From Pseudomonadota bacterium (lineage in GTDB: Bacteria > Pseudomonadota > Alphaproteobacteria > Rhodospirillales > Magnetospirillaceae): a stretch of 64,000 bases of DNA. The notes beneath the pieces were generated by a model that was given only the letters and a program-made list of their open reading frames with translations, did not search any database and was not told the origin of the DNA. Made by a program: the position numbers and the translations under genes. Location: assembly GCA_021781575.1 (NCBI GenBank), contig JAJXWP010000026.1:1-64000 (forward strand). The letters run 5' to 3'. Within the stretch, counting starts at the first letter, position 1, and every line of letters begins with the position of its first letter. Of the stretch, positions 32,160-40,462 are shown one piece after another.

Positions 32160-34391
32160 ATGGGTGAGGACCTTATGGTTGGCCGCGACGAAGCGCTTGC
32201 CGTCAAAGAGGATGGCCCGCCGTCGCGACGCCCCCCGCCGGATGTCGACCCTTGGAAGTTCCTGGTCGTCGATGACGACGAAGAGGTCCACAAGGCGACC
32301 CGCTTCGCCCTGAAAAACGTCACCATCGACGACCGGCCCATCCGCCTCCTGCACGCCTATTCGGCGCGGGAAGGTGAGCAGATTCTGCGGCGGGAAGCGA
32401 ACATCGCCTGCGTATTGCTCGACGTGGTGATGGAAACGCCCGAAGCCGGCCTGGATCTGGTGGCCCGGATTCGCGGCCCCCTCGGCAACCGGCTGGTGCG
32501 GATCATCCTGCGCACCGGCCAGCCCGGGCAGGCCCCCGAACTGGACGTCGTGCAGCGTTACGATGTCAACGACTACAAGCACAAGGCGGAACTCACCAAC
32601 ATCCGCCTGCAGACGACACTGACCACCGCCTGCCGGTCGTATCAGCAACTCCAGGCCATCGAGGCTCACCGACGCGGCCTGGCGATGATCGTCGATGCGA
32701 CGCGCAACCTGATGCAGGAAACCGGGTTGCAGCGCCTGGCCAATGGCATCCTGACGCAGATTTGCTCGCTGCTTGATGTGCCGACCGAAGGCGCGGTCTG
32801 CCTGGGGCGAGGCGGCGACGGGGGAAAACCGCTTAGGGTGGTGGCCGCGGCGGGACGTTTCGAATCACTTGCCGGCCGGTCGGTGGACGAGATCTCCGAC
32901 CCTTCGATGCGGCAATTCCTGCTGGCCCGCTTCGATGAGCGGGCCGCCGGCCGATGGCTGGACCAGGCAAGCCTCCACGCGGTGCTGCCATCCGGCGACG
33001 AGGTCGTTGCCCATGTCGAACATGCCCGGCCGCTGACCGATCTGGAACTACGGCTCCTTGAAGTATTTTCGGCCAATATTACCGTCGCCCTGCGCAATGC
33101 GGACCTGTTCGAACAGGTTCACAACCTTGCCTTCCGCGACCGGCTAACCGGCCTGCCCAACCGCCTGTCGTTCGACCAGGAAATCGCCCGTCGAATAGCC
33201 GCGCTTCAGCCCTTCATGGTGGCCGTGGCCGACATGGATCACTTCCACGCTGTCAACAGCGGGCTCGGCCATTCCTTCGGCGACAAGATCCTCGTCGAAG
33301 CGAGCCGCGTGCTCGGCGCCACGGCGCGCGACATGGGCGGATATGCGGCCCGGCTCTACTCGGATGCCTTCGGCCTGATCCTGCCGGCGGCGGACACCAC
33401 CACGGGGGAGGCCCTGCTGGCCGGAATCCATACCGCCATCCATGGGCCGTTGAAGGTCGGCGGCCACAGGATCTTCTCGTCGGTATCACTGGGGGCCGCC
33501 CTGCACCCGCACGACGGCGATACCGAACAGCTTCTGTTTCGCCGCGCCGACATGGCGCTGCGCAAGGCCAAGACCGAGGGCCGCGGCGGCACCGCCTTCT
33601 ACGCCAAAGGAATGGGCGAATCGCAACGCGAGCGCCTGGCCATGGTGTCGCAACTTAGCGAGGCGTTCACAGCCGGGCTGCTGCGCCTTTATTTCCAGCC
33701 GCAGGTGCGATTGGACAATGGCCACACCATCGGCGGCGAAGCCCTGCTGCGCTGGCCGACGGGCGACGGCCGCTTCATCTCGCCGGGCAGATTCGTCGCC
33801 GCCGCCGAGGATTCTGGCCTGATCCACGATATCGGCGACTGGGTGCTGGAGGAAACGTGCCGTTGGCTTGCCCGCTGGAGTGACGACAACCGCGGCAAGC
33901 CGCGCCTGGCGTTCAACGTCTCACCGGTACAATTTCGCCACCCGGGCTTTGCCGAGCGGCTGGTCGAGACGATCAACAAGGCCGGCATCGATCCCAGCCT
34001 GCTGGAATTGGAGATCACCGAATCATCGCTGTTCCACGACAGCGAACTGATCGCCGCGCAACTTCGCGGCTTCCGCTCCATCGGGCTGCGCGTCGCCGTC
34101 GACGATTTCGGCACCGGCTATTCGTCCCTCAGTCGGCTGAAGATGCTGCCGATCGATACCCTGAAGATCGACCGCTCCTTCGTCGTCGACATGACCGAGA
34201 GCTCCGAGAACCAGAGTATCGCCGAAGCCGTCGTGAGAATCGGCCACCTCCTCGGCAAGGAGGTGATCGCCGAAGGAGTGGAAACGGCGGCCCAGGCGGC
34301 AAGCCTGCGGGCCATCGGCTGCCAGCTCGGCCAGGGCTTCCTGTTCTCGCCGGCGGTCCCGCCCGAGACATTCGCCGAGATGCTGGCTTAG
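32160..34391 (+). CDS. Response regulator with DUF3369, degenerate GGDEF and EAL domains
   Basis: A 743-aa signalling protein. A receiver domain (about 33-150; FLVVDDDEEV, phospho-acceptor in VLLDVVME) is followed by a DUF3369/GAF-like region (150-320), a GGDEF domain and an EAL domain. The GGDEF site reads YSDAF, so cyclase activity is probably lost. The EAL site GGEALLRW, NVSPVQF, ELEITES and DDFGTGYSS are intact, so it is likely a c-di-GMP phosphodiesterase. ATG with GGGAG 7 bases upstream. The next gene, a histidine kinase, is the likely cognate partner. Confidence 0.9.
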   Translation: MGEDLMVGRDEALAVKEDGPPSRRPPPDVDPWKFLVVDDDEEVHKATRFALKNVTIDDRPIRLLHAYSAREGEQILRREANIACVLLDVVMETPEAGLDLVARIRGPLGNRLVRIILRTGQPGQAPELDVVQRYDVNDYKHKAELTNIRLQTTLTTACRSYQQLQAIEAHRRGLAMIVDATRNLMQETGLQRLANGILTQICSLLDVPTEGAVCLGRGGDGGKPLRVVAAAGRFESLAGRSVDEISDPSMRQFLLARFDERAAGRWLDQASLHAVLPSGDEVVAHVEHARPLTDLELRLLEVFSANITVALRNADLFEQVHNLAFRDRLTGLPNRLSFDQEIARRIAALQPFMVAVADMDHFHAVNSGLGHSFGDKILVEASRVLGATARDMGGYAARLYSDAFGLILPAADTTTGEALLAGIHTAIHGPLKVGGHRIFSSVSLGAALHPHDGDTEQLLFRRADMALRKAKTEGRGGTAFYAKGMGESQRERLAMVSQLSEAFTAGLLRLYFQPQVRLDNGHTIGGEALLRWPTGDGRFISPGRFVAAAEDSGLIHDIGDWVLEETCRWLARWSDDNRGKPRLAFNVSPVQFRHPGFAERLVETINKAGIDPSLLELEITESSLFHDSELIAAQLRGFRSIGLRVAVDDFGTGYSSLSRLKMLPIDTLKIDRSFVVDMTESSENQSIAEAVVRIGHLLGKEVIAEGVETAAQAASLRAIGCQLGQGFLFSPAVPPETFAEMLA

Positions 34392-34454
34392 CGCTTGTTC
34401 GGAAATGCCTTCGCGGCCCTCGGGGGTGACGCGGAACCGGGATCGGAGGTGGTC

Positions 34455-35750
34455 ATGTCGCTCCAACTCTTCGGCAATGACGGACTGATCCCCCACGGCA
34501 GCTGCCTGCTGTGGTTCAGCCCGTTGTTCTGGACTCACGCGACGGCCGATGCCCTGATCGCTCTGGCCTATTATTCGATCGGCGCCGCCCTGCTGGTGAT
34601 CGCACTCAAGCGCCGCGAACTTCTGTTCCGCGGGACCAGCTTGCTGTTCGCCGCCTTCATCCTGGCTTGCGCCACCTGCCACGTCTTCGATGTGTGGACG
34701 TTATGGCATCCGGACTACGGTTCACAGGCGGTGGTGAAGATCGTCACTGCGGTGATCTCGGTGGCCACCGCCGCCATCATGTGGCCGCTGCTCCCCCATG
34801 TCGTCGCCCTTCCCAGCATCGGTCAGCTGGAAGCCACCAACGGCGCATTGAATGCCGAAATCGCCGAGCGCCGGCAGGCCCAGGCGGCCCTGGCGCTTTA
34901 TGCCAAGGAATTGGAGGCCAGCAATCTTCGTCTCGAGGGCACCCTTCAGAATCTCGACATGGCCCGCCGCCAACTGGTGCAGTCAGAGAAAATGGCATCG
35001 TTGGGCAGGCTGGTCGCCGGAATCGCCCATGAAATCAACACTCCGATCGGCAACGGTGTCACCATTTCGACCAGCCTGACCGAAGTGGTGCGGCGTTTCC
35101 GCGCCGCTTTGCAGAACGGGGTGCTGATGCGCTCGGTGCTCGACGGCTTCACCGAGGACGTGGACGAGGCGGCGCGCCTGTTGACCTCGAACCTGGCGAA
35201 CGCCGCCGAGCTGGTGCAAAGCTTCAAACAGGTCGCCGCCGACCAGGCATCATCGCAGCGCCGCCAGTTCGACCTGCGCGAAACCGTCGAGGAAGTCATC
35301 GCCACGCTGCGACCACGCTACAAGCACACCGCCCACAAGATCGAGATCCGCATCCGCCCCGGGATCCTGATGGACAGCTATCCCGGACCTTTGGGCCAGG
35401 TGGTAACCAATCTGGTCACCAATTCGCTGGTCCATGCCTTTGCCGACGGCGATCTGGGCCACATTACTCTGACCGCCAGACAGCGTGAGGACGGACGGAT
35501 CGACATTCTCTATCGCGACGACGGCAGCGGTATTCCGCCCGAATTGCGCAACCAGGTATTCGAGCCGTTCTTCACCACCCGCCAGGGCCAGGGAGGGACA
35601 GGTCTCGGGCTGCACGTCGTCTACAATATCGTCACCAATGTCCTGGGCGGCCATATCTCGCTCGCCCCCCAGCCGGACGCCGGCACGGCGTTCGCGCTGG
35701 AACTTCCCGCAACCGCTCCGACGCTGCCGCGAGCCAACGGACAGAGCTGA
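34455..35750 (+). CDS. Histidine kinase with ETR1-like ethylene/copper-binding membrane domain
   Basis: A 431-aa kinase. Residues 10-115 form three membrane helices matching the ethylene-receptor domain: D32, Y39 and I42 in DALIALAYYSI, and I69, C72 and H76 in FILACATCH, in the same spacing as ETR1 D25, Y32, I35, I62, C65 and H69. A coiled coil (125-180) leads to H-box AGIAHEINTPIG, N-box NLVTNSLVHAF, G1 DDGSGI and G2 GGTGLGLHVVY. There is no receiver domain. ATG 34455 has GGAGG 5 bases upstream; the TTG-started extension is rejected. Confidence 0.9.
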   Translation: MSLQLFGNDGLIPHGSCLLWFSPLFWTHATADALIALAYYSIGAALLVIALKRRELLFRGTSLLFAAFILACATCHVFDVWTLWHPDYGSQAVVKIVTAVISVATAAIMWPLLPHVVALPSIGQLEATNGALNAEIAERRQAQAALALYAKELEASNLRLEGTLQNLDMARRQLVQSEKMASLGRLVAGIAHEINTPIGNGVTISTSLTEVVRRFRAALQNGVLMRSVLDGFTEDVDEAARLLTSNLANAAELVQSFKQVAADQASSQRRQFDLRETVEEVIATLRPRYKHTAHKIEIRIRPGILMDSYPGPLGQVVTNLVTNSLVHAFADGDLGHITLTARQREDGRIDILYRDDGSGIPPELRNQVFEPFFTTRQGQGGTGLGLHVVYNIVTNVLGGHISLAPQPDAGTAFALELPATAPTLPRANGQS

Positions 35751-35797
35751 ACCCGGCTTTGCATCAACCGGATCGGAGCGGCCTGTGGCACCCACCG

Positions 35798-38569
35798 TCA
35801 TCGGCTGACCCGATCGAGCAGATAGACGATCGAGCGATACGGTACTCCGGCATGATCGGCCAAGCCGATCTCGCAGGTACGGTTCGACGAATAGCCCGCT
35901 TCGGCGCCGGCCGGCACCTGATCAGCCAGGCGGCGCAAGGCATGGTCGTTGAGTTCGGGCGTGGTGAAGCCCTTGTCGCCGGCAAAGCCGCAGCAGCCGA
36001 CCCCCTCGGGAACCACCACCTGCGTAGCGCAGGCTTCGGCCAGTGCCAGGATCTTGCCCTCCAGCCCCATCTTCCGCGCACCGCAATTCACATGCACAAG
36101 CACCGGCTGCGCCTGGCGTGTGACCTTCAGACGCGGCATTACCCGATCGTGCAGGAACTCCACCAGATCGACCACGGTCAGGCCGGCGGCGAGGGCGGTG
36201 CGCATCCGCCAGGCGCAGGTGCTGGCATCGGCGACGACGGGGATGCGCCCGCCATCGGATGCGTCGAGCAAAGCCCGCCGCAAGTCCTCGGCCTTGGCCT
36301 CGGCGGCATTGGCCAAGCCCTTGCTGTCGAAAGGCTGGCCGCAGCAGAGCTCGGCCAGCCCGGGGGGAAGAATGACGTTGAAGCCGGCACGGGCCAGTAC
36401 CCTCGCGACGACAGTCGGCAGGGCGTCGGTTTCCGGATCCTTGGCCGCCGGCCCCATGGTGCGGGAGACGCATGTGGGAAAATAGACCACCGGCTCGGCG
36501 GACGGAGCACAGGCCGGAAGCGGCTCCACCACGGCGGCGGTGGGCAGGTTGGGGCTGATCTTCGGCAAAGGCCCGATCAGTCTGCCTGCTGCCCGCGCCA
36601 CCGACAAGCCGGCGCGGGCCGTGGCGAGAACACCGCCGTAATGCCCGGCGGTCCAATCGGCGAGCACCTTCGCCACGGTGCCGTGACGGCGGCCGCGCAA
36701 GGCCTTGGTCAGCAGCCCTGTTTCGATCCCGACGGGGCAGGCGGTGGCGCACAGGCCACAGGCGGCACAGGTGTCAACGCCCTGATAGTCGTAAAGCCTG
36801 CGCCACTCCTCCGCGTCCTCGCCGGCAGCGCCGCGGCGGGAAATCTCGCGCCAGCCGACAATGCGCTGGCGTGGCGACAAGGTCAGTTGGTGCGATGGGC
36901 ACATCCGTTCGCAGAACCCGCACTCGATGCAGGCATCGACCAAAGGGTCGGCCGGCGGCAGCGGCTTCAGATTCTCCAGATGGGCGTGCGGATTGGCATC
37001 CAGGATGACGCCGGGATTGAGCAGGCCTTGCGGATCGAGCAGCCGCTTGATCGACCACATCAGCTCGGTGGCGGCGCGCCCCCACTCCATCTCGACGAAT
37101 GGCGCCATGTTGCGCCCGGTACCGTGCTCGGCCTTCAGCGATCCGTCGTACTTCTCCACCACCAGGCGGCAGATGTCGTCCATGAAACCGGCATAACGCT
37201 CGACCTCGGCTGCTCGCCCGAAATCCTGGGTGAAGACGAAATGCAGGTTGCCGTCCAGGGCGTGGCCGAAAATGATCGCCTCGTCGTAACCGTGTTTGGC
37301 GAACAAGGCCTGGAGATCCAGCGTAGCGGCAGCCAGATCCTCGATGCGGAAGGCGACGTCTTCGATGATCACCGTGCAGCCCACCGGACGTACGGCGCCG
37401 ACCGCCGGCAGCAACCCCTTGCGGATCTTCCACAAGGCGCCGGTGGCCGCCGGGTTCGAGGTGAAGGAGGCCGGGAACAAGGTGCCCGCCTCCGCCAGGG
37501 CAGCGTCGATTTTCCGCAAGTTCCGCGCCAGGCCCGGTTCGTCGTCGGCGCGCGTCTCGACCAGCAGGGCGGCGACGTCGCCGGCAAGGCCGACGATCTC
37601 CTCGGGCATGCCGGGCTTGCCTTCCACCGAACGAAGGGCAGCGCGATCCATCAACTCGACGGCGGCCACCGGCGTCGCCTTAAGCAGCGCCACCGTACGG
37701 CAAGCTTCACCGATATGGGGAAACAGCAGCAAGGCGCTGGCCTTGGCCGGTTGCTCGGGGACCGTGCGGAAGGTGATCTCGGCGATGAAGCCCAGCGTGC
37801 CTTCCGAGCCGATCAGCAGATGCTGGAGGATGTCGACCGGATCGGTGAAATCCACCAGCGCGTTCAGGCTGTAGCCGGTGGTATTCTTGATGGAAAACTT
37901 GTGCCGGATGCGCTTGGCCAGAGCGGGATCGGCGCGCACCCGGCCAGCCAACGCCTCGAGATCGGACAGCAGGCCGCCGTGGGAACGGCGGAACGCGGCG
38001 ACACTGCCCGGATCACCGGTATCCACCAATGTGCCGTCGGCCAGGATGAACCGCATCGACAGCAGCGTCTGGTAGCTGTTGTCCGAAGTGCCGCAGCACA
38101 TGCCCGACGCGTTGTTAGCGGCGATGCCGCCAATCTTGCACGCGTCGATGGAAGCCGGATCGGGACCGATCTTCCGCGCAAAAGCGGCGAGCCTGCGATT
38201 GGCTTCGGCGCCGATGACCCCCGGCTGCAGGCGGATTGTCCCGCCGTCCTTGTCGACGGCAATGCGGTTCCAGCCGTCGCCCAGAACCAGCAGCACCGAA
38301 TCAGTGACGGCCTGGCCGGAAAGCGAAGTTCCGGCGGCGCGAAAGGTCACCGGGGCGGCATGGCGCCGGCAACTGGCCAGCACCCTGGCGACCTCGGATT
38401 CGCTTTCCACCTTGACCACCACCTGCGGGGTCAGCCGGTAAAAACTGGCATCGGTACCGTAGGCCAGCCGGCGCAGCGGGTCGGAGATCAACCGCTCGGC
38501 CGGGATGAACCGGGCGATCTCGCGGCTTAGCGCGGTATAGTCGGGGAGAGGGCCTTGGATAAGATTCAT
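35798..38569 (-). CDS. FAD/4Fe-4S D-lactate (or D-2-hydroxyacid) dehydrogenase
   Basis: A 923-aa fusion resembling long DLD/YdiJ proteins. The N-terminal half is a PCMH-type FAD domain (FRAAGTSLSGQ, GGIAANNASGMCCG, LIGSEGTLGFIAEITF) with an FAD-oxidase C domain. Then two 4Fe-4S motifs, CIECGFCERMCPS and CAACGLCATACPVG, and two CCG-type domains (CCGQPFDSKG, GCCGFAGDKG). It would oxidise D-lactate, glycolate or D-2-hydroxyglutarate and feed electrons to quinone or cytochrome. The promoter carries the palindrome shared with the chemoreceptor. Confidence 0.9.
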   Translation of the reverse strand: MNLIQGPLPDYTALSREIARFIPAERLISDPLRRLAYGTDASFYRLTPQVVVKVESESEVARVLASCRRHAAPVTFRAAGTSLSGQAVTDSVLLVLGDGWNRIAVDKDGGTIRLQPGVIGAEANRRLAAFARKIGPDPASIDACKIGGIAANNASGMCCGTSDNSYQTLLSMRFILADGTLVDTGDPGSVAAFRRSHGGLLSDLEALAGRVRADPALAKRIRHKFSIKNTTGYSLNALVDFTDPVDILQHLLIGSEGTLGFIAEITFRTVPEQPAKASALLLFPHIGEACRTVALLKATPVAAVELMDRAALRSVEGKPGMPEEIVGLAGDVAALLVETRADDEPGLARNLRKIDAALAEAGTLFPASFTSNPAATGALWKIRKGLLPAVGAVRPVGCTVIIEDVAFRIEDLAAATLDLQALFAKHGYDEAIIFGHALDGNLHFVFTQDFGRAAEVERYAGFMDDICRLVVEKYDGSLKAEHGTGRNMAPFVEMEWGRAATELMWSIKRLLDPQGLLNPGVILDANPHAHLENLKPLPPADPLVDACIECGFCERMCPSHQLTLSPRQRIVGWREISRRGAAGEDAEEWRRLYDYQGVDTCAACGLCATACPVGIETGLLTKALRGRRHGTVAKVLADWTAGHYGGVLATARAGLSVARAAGRLIGPLPKISPNLPTAAVVEPLPACAPSAEPVVYFPTCVSRTMGPAAKDPETDALPTVVARVLARAGFNVILPPGLAELCCGQPFDSKGLANAAEAKAEDLRRALLDASDGGRIPVVADASTCAWRMRTALAAGLTVVDLVEFLHDRVMPRLKVTRQAQPVLVHVNCGARKMGLEGKILALAEACATQVVVPEGVGCCGFAGDKGFTTPELNDHALRRLADQVPAGAEAGYSSNRTCEIGLADHAGVPYRSIVYLLDRVSR

Positions 38570-38586
38570 GACTGTCTCATTTTGTT

Positions 38587-38605
38587 TGGTAATATATTCT
38601 TACCA
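38587..38605. promoter_or_regulatory. Shared 19-bp palindrome at the dehydrogenase promoter
   Basis: TGGTAATATATTCTTACCA, differing by one base from the site at 31116-31134, centred 27 bases upstream of the dehydrogenase ATG. On the minus strand a TTGACT -35-like hexamer lies upstream and the AT core overlaps the expected -10, which suggests repression or activation at the promoter. Confidence 0.6.
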
Positions 38606-38717
38606 TGGATTGACCGAGAGTCAACGCGCCGGCCGCCTTGCGTATTTCCGCCATGAAAAATTTGCGCTAACATATTAGCAAATCGCAATCAGTTTGCGGC
38701 TGTTGGGGAAACGTCGC

Positions 38718-39359
38718 ATGGCGCCGGGCAGCATCAAGGGGCTGGTGATTTTCCTGCTCGCTGTCCTGGTCGCTATGGACAGCCGGGCCGAGACCTCTGC
38801 CAGAACGCTGTTCGAACGAGGCATGCCGGGAATCCGCGCTTGCGCCGACTGCCACGGCAAGGACGGAGCAGGCGGCATCGACGGCCGATATCCCAGGATT
38901 GGTGGCCAGATCGATGCCTATCTGGCCAAGCAGCTTGAAGATTTTCGCAGCGACAGGCGTCACAGTTATGTGATGACGCCAATTGTCCAACGGCTCCATC
39001 CGCAACAGATCCGCGCCCTGGTCGCCTATGTGGCGACCCTCAACCCGGGACCGCCGCCGCCGTCGCCGGCCGGGGACGATGAGTCGCTGGGCCGGGAGAT
39101 CGCCCTGCACGGGAAGTGGTCGGCCGGCGTCGCGCCATGCGTCAAATGCCACGGTCCAGGAGGGATCGGCGTGCCTCCCAATTTCCCGGAGCTGGCCGGC
39201 CAGCGCATCGGCTATGTCGTCTGGATGTTCGAGTCCTTCCGAACCGGCTCTCGCCGAAATGACCCGTTGTGCATGATGCAGCACGTCGCGGGGCATCTGA
39301 CGCCACAGGAAGTCGCGGCTGTCGCCCGTTATTTCCAAGACCTGGGGAGACGGCAATGA
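38718..39359 (+). CDS. tsdB: Dihaem c-type cytochrome, TsdB-like
   Basis: A 213-aa periplasmic cytochrome with a signal peptide (residues 1-25) and two haem motifs, CADCH in the first half and CVKCH in the second, each followed by a Met-containing region (YVMTPIV, PLCMMQHV). The two-domain layout resembles cytochrome c4 and TsdB, the electron acceptor of thiosulfate dehydrogenase. I chose ATG 38718 over TTG 38694. Its stop overlaps the start of the TsdA-like gene (ATGA), which supports the pairing. Confidence 0.78.
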   Translation: MAPGSIKGLVIFLLAVLVAMDSRAETSARTLFERGMPGIRACADCHGKDGAGGIDGRYPRIGGQIDAYLAKQLEDFRSDRRHSYVMTPIVQRLHPQQIRALVAYVATLNPGPPPPSPAGDDESLGREIALHGKWSAGVAPCVKCHGPGGIGVPPNFPELAGQRIGYVVWMFESFRTGSRRNDPLCMMQHVAGHLTPQEVAAVARYFQDLGRRQ

Positions 39360-40204
39360 GAGCGGCCGTCGGCGCGTTCCTGGTCGCCGTCGGATGCACC
39401 ATCCCCTGCCTGGCGGAGGAGCCCGGCTTTCGACCCCCGACCGCCTATCCGCCGGGGCCGCTCGGAGAAATGGTGGCGAAGGGCGAGCAAATCTTCACCG
39501 ATACCCCCGGCGAAGCCGGACTCTATGCTCGAAGCGCGCTCAGTTGCGAGAGCTGTCATCTCGATCGCGGGCGCGACAGCCAATCCTCGCCGATGTGGGC
39601 GGCCGTCCCCATGTATCCGCAATACCTCGGCCGGAACAGACGAGTGATTACCCTTGGCCAGCGCATCCAGGATTGCTTCCGCTACAGCATGAACGGTGCC
39701 GCGCCGGATCTCGGAAGCAATGTCCTGACGGCCTTGGAGAGCTATCTCTTCTGGTTGTCGCGCGGCGCGGCGATCGGCGCGAAGACGCCTAGCCGCGGTT
39801 ATCCGCTGTTGTCGGACCCGGAGCTGGATCCGAACCCGGATCGCGGCCGGAAGGTGTTCGTCGAGAAATGTGCGCTGTGCCACGGACACGACGGCCAGGG
39901 AGTGAAACGCGCCGGCCGCTACGTCTTTCCGCCGCTTTGGGGCCCGCTGTCCTACAACTGGGGGGCCGGGATGGCGAAGGTGGAAAATGCCGGCCGCTTC
40001 ATCAAGGCCAACATGCCGTTCGGTCTCGGCGGCGGCCTGACCGACCAGGACGCGTGGGACGTCGCGGCCTTCATCGACAGCCGGCCTCGCCCCCAGGATC
40101 CTAGATTCACCGGCGACGTTGCCGAAACCATGGGCAAATACCATCGGGATGGAGACTATTACGGCCGCGTCGTCGATGGCGTACTGCTGGGTGCTTCGCC
40201 CTGA
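39356..40204 (+). CDS. tsdA: Dihaem cytochrome, thiosulfate dehydrogenase (TsdA) like
   Basis: A 282-aa exported protein with haem sites CESCH and CALCH. TsdA oxidises two thiosulfates to tetrathionate in the periplasm, or the reverse. The segment IQDCFRYSMNG matches the place where TsdA carries its unusual axial Cys ligand, and the C-terminal VAETMGKYHRDGDYYGR resembles the family tail. The signal peptide ends near PCLAEE. It is coupled to the TsdB-like gene. Other dihaem cytochrome subfamilies remain possible. Confidence 0.78.
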   Translation: MRAAVGAFLVAVGCTIPCLAEEPGFRPPTAYPPGPLGEMVAKGEQIFTDTPGEAGLYARSALSCESCHLDRGRDSQSSPMWAAVPMYPQYLGRNRRVITLGQRIQDCFRYSMNGAAPDLGSNVLTALESYLFWLSRGAAIGAKTPSRGYPLLSDPELDPNPDRGRKVFVEKCALCHGHDGQGVKRAGRYVFPPLWGPLSYNWGAGMAKVENAGRFIKANMPFGLGGGLTDQDAWDVAAFIDSRPRPQDPRFTGDVAETMGKYHRDGDYYGRVVDGVLLGASP

Positions 40205-40462
40205 TTCCACTGTCGATCGAACGGTGCGACCGCCAGGCTGAGGCACCAACGAGGTGGCGCCAGCCGGTTAATCCCAATACCGTCAACTTTAGCGTTCAAG
40301 TGGAGCGGGCATCCTGCCCGCCGGCGGGCGGGAGAGCCTGCCCCTCGGGCCTAAATTAACGGTATTGGGGCTAATCCAACGAATATCCTAACAATAACAA
40401 TTCGCTTGGAGAGCGAACAACGGCACTGCCATCCTTTTGCGATAAGGAAGCGGGAGGAAGGG
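40205..40462. repeat. Intergenic region with long dyad
   Basis: Arms TTAATCCCAATACCGTCAA (from 40268) and its near-complement ending at 40374 match at 16 of 19 positions across an about 70-base interior that is itself rich in short inverted repeats (GCGGGC-atcct-GCCCGC at 40305-40321). It looks like a composite REP-type element. Confidence 0.45.

Noticed and set aside
35759-38530. Plus-strand open frame of 923 codons opposite the dehydrogenase gene
   Set aside because: The minus-strand frame has clear FAD and Fe-S motifs; the plus frame is His/Gln/Gly/Arg-rich, as expected for the complement of GC-rich coding DNA.
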